Origin: Ceratobasidium sp. AG-K
Taxonomy: Eukaryota > Basidiomycota > Agaricomycetes > Cantharellales > Ceratobasidiaceae
Length of the DNA stretch: 64,000 bases
Direction of reading: 5' to 3'
NCBI GenBank assembly: GCA_037039685.1
Contig: JAWNGF010000015.1
Span: 945,001-1,009,000, forward strand
The notes below the pieces were generated by a model that saw only the letters and a list, made by a program, of their open reading frames with translations, was not told where the DNA came from and searched no databases. Numbering within the stretch: position 1 is the stretch's first letter; each line of letters starts with the position of its first letter. Below are positions 32,114 through 42,535 of the stretch, one piece after another. The position numbers and the translations under genes were made by a program.

Positions 32114-35100
32114 TCAGCATACATGACCGGCAGCTACAATCAAGCCAAGGCCACACCTTTCTCCCAGTAGGATTTCGATTTCCTCTTCTGTTTGTATTGG
32201 TAACTGGGAGTACTGGCCATACTGAGCGATGAGATTCACTGCTCGTTCATCTAGTTCCGGTGCTCCATATTGGCAGAGCCTTCTTGCGACTTCGCCGGCC
32301 CTTATGCCACAAGCTTCGTCGAAATTGCCGTAGGAAGCAACTAGACTGACGTCGGGAAGCTTCATGGCGCACGCTATGAAGTATGGGTCGCAGGTCGTTC
32401 CATCTGGTTCATTTGTCGGGATATGGTCGAGGGCGATCGATATGGCGGCTAGAAATCCTGGCAGTGCGACCAATGTGATAATCTGTGTATGTGGGACAAG
32501 AGGGCTAGCTGGATATTCTTCGAAAATATCCATGCCCGGTTTCATCTGCGATATATCACGTTCGTCAACTCTCCCAGACCTTGCCTGAAGCCGTTCACAA
32601 AGGTCGATAGCCTTTTTCTTTTGCATATGGGAGCTAGTACAGAGCTTTACAGTAGTCCGGGCGACTGATGGTGCGTAGTCGGTGTTCCTTCTAATATTTG
32701 CTAGTTGACTGAAGCCATGATCGGCAGCAAAATACCTCAGGTAAGGGTTATCCAAAGCGGCACCAGTTATCTCAGCGCTGATGGAAGCAGTGGTTCCACC
32801 AAACTGGTCGAATTGCTCCCCTAGGTCCTCTAGGAGGAGAGCAACTTCGGCAGCGTGGTCAGGTGTCTGTTGGATGATGCTCAAGAGAGCTTGAACACTT
32901 TTGAGTTGAACCGTTTCGTAATCACGGCTCCAAAACTGGTAATTGGGAATAGTGTGTGCAAGTATTTTGATTAAAGAGCCTTTGGCATGCTGCGACCAGC
33001 CATTCATCGTTTCCTCTGCCAGCGGGATCAAGGGCGCTAAACCACGCCCCAGATTGATCTGCTGCTCTTTGGGTAGAGTAGAGCATGTAGATTTAATCAT
33101 CCGGAGAAGGGAGCTTAGACTTGCTTCGATGAAATGCAAGCTATGATAATCCAAAATTGCGAGCCTCACTACCCGCACAACCCACTCGATGGAGCTGACC
33201 TGATTTTCTATAGAATTGGGCCAAACTTCCACATCTCTCAGCTCGCCATAGTTCAGTGTCGAGCGGCTTAGGTCCTTCAAACCTCGTTTATGGAGCAATC
33301 CAAATGCGTACAATGCACGAGCGGATGCACGAATGACCTCTGAAGGTAAATTTAGATGGGGCATCGAGGTGAGTTCAAGTAATGTGGTCAATCCATCTCC
33401 AGACATAGACCGAAAGCTCATGCCACCAGTTTGGCAACTAACGGAATGGAAAACACCCGTGTCGTATAGGGACTGTAAATAGGGAGGAGGTAGTCGCAGC
33501 AAGGACATCGTAGTGGTTTCCATCGTTTCAAGGAGCTCGTACAGCGCTCGGTTATCCAACAATCCACCCCATACCGAATTGACGTGACCATAAATCAGGA
33601 AGATAGCGTGGCCAAGCGATGCTGCATAACGAGACGAAACCTCAGCAGTATCGAATCGGATAAATGTCTGGCTGGTAGAACTCATGTCGATGCGAACACG
33701 GGAGCTTTCTCTAGCTACTTGATGCAAGGCTGGTTGCGAGTCGGGTGAGGGATTGAGATTTGTGTTTGTCAAAGCTTCTTGGATTATCCTGAGCTCAGCA
33801 GCTATGATGTACGCATACGTATTTGCATTAAGAGCACACTCCCCAGTCCAGAGCATATCCAAGGTACCAAATATCAAAGTCAAGGTTTCATTGGCCTAAA
33901 TATTTCGTAATGACTGATTAGTTTTCAGAATAAGCCCCCTGAAGACGTCAAACTGACCGTATCCGCTAGTTTTATCTGATCACGGCTACCCCATTGTGTA
34001 CTCAGTAAATCATGCCATTTGTTTGTGAAATTAACCATGTAACTGGCTATCTCAGGCAGCGCTCGAGCGTAACGGATGACGTTCTCTCCCTTGCACTTAG
34101 CCAGCTGCCGAGGGGACCTGACTAGTGTAGACTTGAAATTAAGGCTACAATCCCTCAAGAACCTAGAGGTGTTACGTTGTTCTCGCAACCATTTCTTGTA
34201 TTCCAGTTTGCTTTCGTGCGGAGGTGGGCCCCTCATGGGTCGTTTACGGAGTCCGGCTAACGCTTGATAAGCACTTTTGCTACTCTCTTCATCGCGCCCG
34301 TTTTTCGCTAGCCATGAAAGTGCTCGTACGTCAGCAGTGGTTGTAGAATTATCTTCGCCAAACAGCGGCTGCTCTTCGTCCAAGCTGCCGTCGCCGAACT
34401 TGTTTTTCAGGTGGAAGCCGGCCTGAAGATACCGCGATAGGTGGGTAACAAACGGACAGAGCTCAAAGTATGCTCCACATATAGTAGTTCCCAGGTACAT
34501 CGATGATGTGAGACCTATGATCGCTGACAGTACCATTGCGATTACCCGGTCTATGTGCCAGAGGTATATCACAAGTCCAAGCGCAAAGAGAAGTAGGGAA
34601 AGATGCAAGATTGTCGGGACTAGGTCGATGATACGTGGCGCATACCATGCCTCGAACCCGTCCAGACGGGCTTGCCGAGTGACGGCAAATGCGTGGGGGG
34701 CGCGTTTATGGGAGGTAGTAAACGAGTCGAGCCACTCCTTGGAGAGCATGGCGAGCGATGCAGCGGAGAGAGATAACGCTAGGGCCACGAGCCACAAGCC
34801 ATTGACCCAACGAGTGGATGGTTTTGGCACAAATGATAGATCATCCATTTGTGCATTTGATACATTGGCGGCTCCGAGCCGAGACTTGACAAGAATCAAG
34901 AGAAGCGCTGCCGACGTTTCTGTCGGATCCTCTTCGAGGCGGCTCATTGACTCCACCAAAAACGCAGCAAGGACCGCGGAAAACAAGGCGGCCTGAGGAG
35001 ATGAGCGTCAATAAGCGAACTCGGAAAATATGAGCGGCATACAAATATAAGCATAGTATCCAGGTTCTCGTTATGACCTTTCACGAGCTCGTTGTCGTAG

Positions 35101-35401
35101 TCGTTTGCTTCCTTCTTGTATATCTGCCACACAGATGCCTCGGGTAATAGCTCCTCCCCTGGCCTGTCTGCGGCTAGAGGGTCCGAACGGTAGGATGGAT
35201 AGTAAGGACCCAACGATGTGGGGTTTTGTGGCATATCATTGGTGGCCTGTCCAATCTACAGCCAATGCAATAACGATATTCGGTCAGATGCGAATGATTG
35301 ATGAAACGGTGACGAAGGCCACTCGCCTTTTCGGTACCCAGAGACTCTGAGATGGGGTCTTTATCGCAGAACTTCATCGTTCTTTCTATCCGGGTCGCCA
35401 T
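32114..35401 (-). CDS. DUF6535-like multi-pass membrane protein A
   Basis: Four exons (minus strand): 35401-35327, 35246-35043, 34992-33958, 33895-32114; about 1,031 aa, phases consistent. The N-terminal domain fits the fungal DUF6535 family: DELLPE-like ELLPEASVWQIYKKEANDYD, then hydrophobic helices LFSAVLAAFLVES, NGLWLVALALSLSAASLAML followed by KEWLDSFTTSHKRAPHA, RQARLDGFEAW, LHLSLLLFALGLVIYLW, and VIAMVLSAIIGLTSSMYL. This gives about four membrane segments in residues 90-270. The remaining roughly 600 residues look like helical repeats facing the cytoplasm (for example LLEDLGEQFDQF, ISIALDHIPTNEP). Function is unknown. Intron 1 has a GC donor (AAG/GCGAGT) in place of gene B's GT; if that intron is not spliced the N-terminus would differ. 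The C-terminal 20 residues differ from gene B. Confidence 0.8.
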
Positions 35402-35469
35402 GCTTCAGGTTGGTTACTAAAGTGGTTGACGATGCGCGAGTTGGAGGTGGAAACTAGAGTTGATGTGAG

Positions 35470-36340
35470 AACGCGATCGACTTGAAAATGCACAAATGGA
35501 TCCTCATGCCTAGTTTGAGCTTGCGGGGCTATAATTCGTATCGCTCCCTTCGCACGCTCGTGGCAAGGATGTGGTGGGTGGAGTCAAGTCGAAGGACGAG
35601 ATGCCAGCATAGCCACGACGTGTTCACACAGCTCATTGCTTTGGCGCCGATCTCACACAACAATTTGCGATCAGTGCTATTTGACCACCATCGGCTGCCT
35701 TGGCGGAGGTCGGTCCGAATAAGCGCTATGCTGAAGTAAGCGTTGGCGTGATGGACCTGACAAGAACGTCGACCCCAACGTCACCGGGGCAGGTCGTATT
35801 GTAGCGGGTACAAACTCAAAGCCACACGCTATTGACTTGGATGGCGCCTCCGGTCGGCCCTTGACAGCTGTTATTACTACAAAAAACACACAATTGTTGC
35901 GCTGACGCGACCACAAACTGTGCGCAGGGTGCCCGCGTGGGACTCAACTTGAACGCTATCGATCAACTCGTCACCTACTACTCCGGCCAATATATCCCTA
36001 CGCAGATATACCATACCTTTCCTCCCTCCCCAGCTTATACGAAGCTTCGAAATTGGCTCTGTGTTTGTAGATGAACCTGGAGTGCTAGCGCCAATTGAAC
36101 CCGAAACGAGGCTGCTGTCTCTCTCCTTCCTCCCCAGCTTATGCGAAACCGCAAAATTGGCTCGAAACGAAGCGTCTGGGGCTACAGGAGACCTGGGGGC
36201 GACCTCATCGCCGAGGTTAGCTCAAGCATGCTCGGTCTCGGTCGCATCGCAATTGGGCTACCCGGAGCACCCCAGGAGGCCGCTCCATTTGGATCTCCCT
36301 GCCACTAACCCCTCCCCCCCATATGTGTGACTGTTCACAG
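35470..36340 (+). pseudogene. SSK1 5'-region relic
   Basis: Aligns with the upstream and first-exon region of the SSK1-like gene (about 41740-42950). Shared landmarks are GTCACC.G.GC.GGTCGTAT, CCACAAAC.GTGCGC, and a peptide-level match to GDLGATPLPRLARAFSMPVASQLG (here GDLGATSSPRLAQACSVSVASQLG). Many indels break any long frame and no downstream SSK1 exons follow. It sits upstream of gene A just as SSK1 sits upstream of gene B. Confidence 0.7.
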
Positions 36341-37998
36341 GCTCATAGTTTGAGCACGTCGAGTGCCGATTGTACAACGGTGAGTAACGAGCTACATTTA
36401 AGATATATAATGTGCATGCTAATGAATTTTCATTACCAAGTCCATTTAAGCCATCATCAGTTGGGTCACAAATCCCGGCCACGCCAACTTCGCTGCATCG
36501 TGGGGGCTCTGAGTCGAGTGATGGTCGGCACCGAATGAGGCGAGGCGATCTGACCTGACTTGTTTCTCGATATCGGGGACGAAAAGGCGTTTGGACGTTG
36601 GCCGCCCCGGGCCCAGCTTGCACCACACCAGCTGGGCGCTGCTAGGACCAGGCACGGCCGTTCAGATATCCTGGAAATATTCAACACGCGTCGCTTGCAT
36701 TGACTTCCACCTTGTTGGATATCTGGTACCCGCCCGTCGTTTGCGAATGTGTAACCCTACCATGTAAGTGACTACTGTACAGTAACCGGGGCTTCGTCAA
36801 TAACACTAGCTTGACCAGCCGTCGCTAGCCCTCTCGAACCTTGCGACGTGCCACCGATCCCACTCTGGAACACTTTTCCAAAATTGTGGAATGACATCTC
36901 TGCGAGAAGCCCAATACCTTCCACTATGACTTTGCCACCAGTCCGACATGTCTCTTGGCTGCATAAAGATTGCAATGTCCCGAATCCCGAAAAGTCGGAT
37001 AACCTCTAGCCCGTAGACGCAATGATACCACGCCTCGGACCGAAACGTGACAGGCGGGTACGGGATTGCGACTTTACCCGAACTTCCCTTGTCCAGGGCG
37101 GAATTCTTCGACGAGGGCGCGGTAGCGATAGTTCCGTTCGAAGCTTTGTGCACTCGTGTTATGCGCTCTCATTGTAACACGCAGTCGGTACCCTCAGCGA
37201 TCTCTCCATGCAGGCATCCCGGCATTGTGGGAGCTCTCAGTTTCGAAACGAGTGGGGTCCGACGAACTCTATATTCGAACTGAAGTGCTCCTATCTAGAA
37301 GTTTCGCAAGCCTTCAACTCTGGAAGGAAGTTCAAGATCTGGTATAACATAATTTGAGATAATAGGCGACTATCCAATTCCCTGATGGATTCGCGAAGTT
37401 GTCGTAGGATTATCGTGAGTGGGTCAACTGTTTCCATACCGTGCAGGTCTTAATATCTTACACGGTTGACTGCCTCGTCAAAGACCCTTAACCCTGGGGC
37501 CACCCGTTACCCATCTATATTTTCGGGACTCGTTACTATTTCCATCTTACAGTAACGCGCAGTATTCGCAACAAGGTGCGGTCGGCGCCCCTTGGGATTC
37601 AAAATCCGCGACAAAGAAAGCGAGGACTTCAAAAACCCAAGTCGCTTGGGAAGCCTATCTAGTCTTCATGTTGCTAGCGCATCCTCTACGCTTTCCAAGC
37701 CCCAGTTAGATATATCACGTATACTATTGGTGGCGCCCGCTGTAATCCAAACTCGTGCTACTCAATTCGATCATTTCCCAAACATTACAACCATGTGAAT
37801 TTTTTTCCCGAGAACACCCCCAATACCACTGAATCACGTCTGGCACATAGTCCGTGGAGCATGGATTTCTGGTTATTCGGGTGTAGGCGCTTGGAGCGAG
37901 TTCAGCTCATCGTTCGTATGGGAAACACTATCGAAACTATAAGTGGTTGGATTATTGGTGTCAGTATATCGCTAAAGACAAAAATCGAGGCTAACGAC
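36341..37998. other. Intergenic, one unrecognised minus-strand frame
   Basis: A 115-codon minus-strand frame at 36806-37153 (containing WYHCVYGLEVIRLFGIRDIAI) has protein-like composition, but no domain or exon partner was found. From about 37460 the sequence is the 3' flank of gene B, duplicated at 30570. Confidence 0.45.
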
Positions 37999-40900
37999 TT
38001 ACCTGAGACCCTCGAGAACCGCAATTTCTTGCTCGGTTTGCATCGGCAACTCGCAGTACTGGCCATACTGGGCTATCACACCGGCCGCCCCAATCTCCAA
38101 CCTTGGAGCACCGTGTTCGCAAAGTCTTCTTGCTACTTCTCCAGCCTTGAGGCCACAGTCACTATCGATCTCACCACAGGATGCGATGAGGCTGACGTTG
38201 AGAAGCTTCATGGCGCATTCGGCAAATCCAGGAACATCTGTAGGTTCTTCTAGTTCCCCTGACTTGATGTAGTCTAGCGCGAGTGTTAGAGCATCTAGAA
38301 ACCCTGGTAGGGCAAGTGGGGAGATTGTTGGTGGGTGCGGAATTAGGGGGCTGGCTTCATATTCCTTCAATATTTGCGTGCCCTCCTCGTTGTATAGATC
38401 ACCATAGTCAACCCTCTGAAACCTTGTTCTCAGGCGTTCCCGAAGGTTCATTGCCCTGGTTTGTTGGAAATGAGATTTGATGCAGAGTCGTATAACAGTT
38501 TGCGCGGCCAACGGTATATAGTCAGCATGTTGCCCCACTTTGGCAAGTTCGTGGAAGCCGGGAGTTTTAGTAAAAAAGGTGAGGTAGGGATGGTCTAAAG
38601 CCCATATTTTATGGTAACCCCAGTGAAGGGCCGGCCCATCAAACTCATGGAAGCGCTCAATCAGCTCGGAAAGGAGTGTCTTGACCTCGGAAAGGCAGTC
38701 GGGGGTTTGCTGGATGACACTCAGGAGCCATGAGACTGGTTCCTGAACGCCTGATTCTCTGTAAGGGGAACTAGCGATAGCGTCATTGAATATGTTGGCC
38801 CATACTGTTTTGGCCTTGTAATCCCTGTCGAAGTGGTCGGGTAGTTCGAACGCCAGTATTCTGATTAGTAAAGTCCTGCTGTATCCGAACCAAGTACTCA
38901 TTGACTCTGTTGCCAGGGGCATCAGTGGCTTCAAATCAATCTTCAGTATTGCTAGAATTTCCCCAGAAGACAGTGAGTCGGTGTTATTGACAATATCCAG
39001 GAGAGATCTCAGAGCCTTCCCAAGCAACCAGTCCGATGGATTGGTTGATGCTACGATGAACGCGAGATTCAGCGCTGCCCTGGCAACCCCACTCTGTCCC
39101 TCCAGCGAGCTCAGCATTTGGTCGACATCAGGCCGCTGATGGTAGAAAAACACCGATAGAGTTTCCGAGTGCTCTCGAGGCTCTGAGGGAGTATGCATCA
39201 TCTCCAAGACACTCAGGAGTATGGGAACAGGACGCCCCGGAGACCTCTCGGGGGTTACATTGCCCTTCGGAGCCTGGGGAGCGGCCTGGAGCGTCTTGGG
39301 AGGAAAATATAATTTCCCTGACGCAGTGCACTTAGGCTGCGTAAAATCCAAGCCATTTGAGCATGCCTGATCTTGTACGTGTAGCAATGAAATGGCGTAC
39401 ATCGCCCGAGCGGAAGAACCTCTCACATCCAAAGGCAAGCCCAGGTCAGAGCTCAACTCAAGCAGTTCACCAAGTAACCGATTGAGGGCCGATCTTACTT
39501 CCTCATCGCCGTGCCCAACTGAGCCAGGTGAGGAATTGGATGAAACCATGGTGGTATATCTCGTATTCTTGTCACGTGAGTATCGAGAGTAGGGGGAAGA
39601 CTGTTTCAACATGCAGGTTGCAGTGGTTTCAATTCCTTTCAGGAGGTCTAGCAAGGCGTGCTGTTTAATCGAGTTAACCCTTGGGTAGCGTTGGTGCAAA
39701 TCGATTAAATATGACGCGCACCCAAGTGTGGCAATGTAGCGAGTCCAGAGCTGGGCAGGTGAAAGTATGACACGTCGCTCGTTGGTGAGATTCAGGATGA
39801 CCGCAAATTTGCTACCTTCGGCAGGACTGTGGCCCGAAGATGATAACTCTGGAGAGTTGTGCGGCGTCTCTTTTTCGATGATCGCCTGGATATATCTAAG
39901 CTCGGAGGCCGCAACATAGGCGTAGGCAGATGCGTTGAGCTGGTATTGGCCACTCCAAATTTTGTCTACAACTTTCAATGTCAAATCCATAGTACGATCG
40001 GCCTACGTGAACCCCATAAATGCGGCTTGTTAGAGGTCGAAAGTCAAGAGTATGAATCAACGTTACTAACTGTACGTCCTAGTTGGATCAAAGCATGATT
40101 GCACTCTCGTTGATCCAGTACTTGGTCGAGATCACCCATGAGGGTATCCACGCAGTTTGCAATCCCCGGAAGCGCCTGTGCGTAACGGATGATGTTTTCT
40201 CCTCTGCATTTTGCTAGTTCTTGGGGAGACTCGGTTAACGTAGACTGAAAACGAGCAGCATAGTCCTTCAGAAAATAAGTAACTTCGCGTGTCTCCTCTA
40301 GCAGCTTTTGGCGTTTGGGTTTGGGTTTGTGTGCGGGTAGCCTTTTCATCTTTCGTTTACTAAGTCCGGCCAGCGCTTGGTACGCACTATCGCCACTCTC
40401 TTGATCACGCGCGTTTGCAGCAAGCCATGCAAGTGCGTGTATGTCGGCGGTTGTGAGCTCCCCGTTGGGAGATGGATTTTCCTGGCGTCGGTTCTCGTCA
40501 CGATCCTTGCCATTTGCATGAGAGATGGCCCGGATAATAAGCTCGAGGTATCTGGATAAGCGAGTGATAAAAGGACAGAATTGATACACTGCGCCACACA
40601 CGACGGTGCCCAAATATAGTAAGGTTGTAGTACCGATGATGAACGAGAGCATAATCGCAATGACCTGATCAAGACGCCAGAGGTACACAACAAGTCCAAG
40701 CGCAAACAGTAGTAACGAAAGGTGGAGCAGTGTCGGGAGCAGGTCCATGACATGGGGTGCACCCCATGCCTCGAAACCATCCAGGCGCGCCTGTCGAGAG
40801 ATGGCATATGCGTGTGGTGCACGTTTATGAGAGGTGGTGAACGCATCAAGCCACTCCTTTGCGAGCATGGCGAGTAACGTGGCAGCAAGTGATAAGCTAA

Positions 40901-41624
40901 AGGCGGCAAACCAAAGCCCGTTGACCCAGCGGGCGGACGACTCTGGGGTAAACGATAAAGAACCGGGTAGCGTGCTTGACATATTTGTTGCTCCGAGGTC
41001 AGACTGTACAAGGAGCAATAGAAGCGCTGCTGATGTCTCTGCGTGATCCTCCTGGAGCAAACTCGTGGACTCGATCAGAAAGGCTGTTAGGATCGCAGAG
41101 AACAGCGCGGCCTAATTATGAAGAAGAAGTTATAGTTAACCAACAGACCGAACAGTAAGAGACCTACAAATAGAAGCATCGTATTAAGATTCTCATCGCG
41201 GCCTTTGACTAGCTCGTTGTCGTATTCGGTTGCTTCTTTCTTGTATATCGTCCATACGGCTGCCTCGGGTAGTAGCTCGTCTCCAGGCGCGTCCGCGGCT
41301 AGAGGATCTGAGCGATAGGCAGAATAAGGGCTGGCGCGAAAGCCTTGTTGAGACGGGTTTTGAGTTATGGTTGGGATCTTGATTTGGTTCCGCAAAGCAA
41401 TGTCCGACATGAGACGCAAATACTATCAGCATGCTCTAGCGAAAACCTACCTTGCCGTTTTCTGAGGATTCAGGGGCTACGTTTTCATCGCATATTCTCA
41501 TGGTTCGGGTGATTTCCTCCCTCTTCTGAGCACCACGGAGGTTCTAATACGAAGACCGAGTAAGAAACTCGTGAAGTTAACTCAATAAATACCGAACACT
41601 GAATCATACCTCGTTGGAACTCAT
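37999..41624 (-). CDS. DUF6535-like multi-pass membrane protein B
   Basis: Five exons (minus strand): 41624-41610 (15 nt, MSSNE), 41543-41451, 41377-41168, 41111-40071, 40002-37999; all phases close to 1,120 aa. The DUF6535-type N-terminal domain contains DELLPEAAVWTIYKKEATEYD and DENLNTMLLF, then helices LFSAILTAFLIES, GLWFAAFSLSLAATLLAM followed by KEWLDAFTTSHKRAPHAYA, RQARLDGFEAWGAP, LHLSLLLFALGLVVYLW, and IAIMLSFIIGTTTLLYLG. A C-terminal region of about 660 residues, probably alpha-helical, contains LLSVIQQTPDCLSEVKTLL and AGEVARRLCEHGAP. No catalytic motif was recognised. The TAA stop lies within AGGTAAGT, so the stop overlaps a splice donor consensus and a further exon cannot be excluded. 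It is oriented head-to-head with the SSK1-like gene (about 0.9 kb apart). Confidence 0.83.
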
Positions 41625-41900
41625 TTGAGGCGAAACTAATTCGGAGGCAGTGGCTCTAAAACAATGTTCTATTCACCTCCGAGATATGGGTGGGTTGTCC
41701 TGCCGTTAGTCGAGGGTGAGTGCAGCACGTTCGGGAGCTATTCAAGCCTCACGGAAACCACGAGGCGCGAGCATAGCCACACGTGCCGATGGAATTTGGC
41801 GCTTTGGAACGAGGACTGCAACGCCCCCAGTAGATTGCTCGAGATCTCTTTCGTCCGTCTACACTTGGACACGCCTCGAGCAATACAACAACCTTACATT

Positions 41901-42002
41901 ATGGCACGCAAGGCTATCCTCTTGCTATGTCTTGGCGTCGCGATCACTCCAGTGGTAATTTCAGCGGTGTGTTCAAGGTCGAGGCGCGAGGTGTATGCGT
42001 GA
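41901..42002 (+). CDS. Possible very small secreted peptide
   Basis: A 33-codon frame starts with a textbook signal-peptide pattern (MARKAILLLCLGVAITPVVI, then SA) followed by only about 11 residues. A GTGTGT word at its end could be a splice donor leading to more exons, but none was confirmed. It lies between the divergent starts of gene B and SSK1, so it may equally be a chance ORF. Confidence 0.25.
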   Translation: MARKAILLLCLGVAITPVVISAVCSRSRREVYA

Positions 42003-42535
42003 CTCGCATTGGCAACGAACTACGGCAGCTTGCTGTTCCTGAGTTTACCGAGATGCCCACGTAACTCCAACATAGATGCGTTCACTACATTTATTTGTTA
42101 AGGCAATCTCAACGTGTTGCCGCGGCTCTGGGGAGTTCCTGAGGCTTTTATGAACGCCGAAGCCAGCTAAAAAACTCGGCAATCATTCTGGATGTGCTGA
42201 TGCTTTATCTTTGCGTTTGTTACCATTTTAGGATGAGTACATCCGTATTTCGGTTGCATGACACTTAATGGGCCTTACTGACAGGGCGGCCCAGACCCAA
42301 CCGATAAGACTGGTCCGGCCTCGGTGGGGCCGGCTGAGAAGCCGGTCCGACCAAGCGCCGAGCTGACGTAAACTCTGACACGAAGATATTGTCAGGAACG
42401 TGGGCGTCGACTCTACCGTCACCAGCGCTGGTCGTATCGCGGTAAGCACACGCTCATACCATCGAGAACCCAAATCTAACACTCTCTTAGGCCAGTGCAC
42501 TAGACGCGTTCTTGTAGATATTACAAATTTCGACC

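Noticed and set aside
34508..34996. 162-codon plus-strand frame
   Set aside because: Antisense shadow of the membrane domain of DUF6535 gene A.
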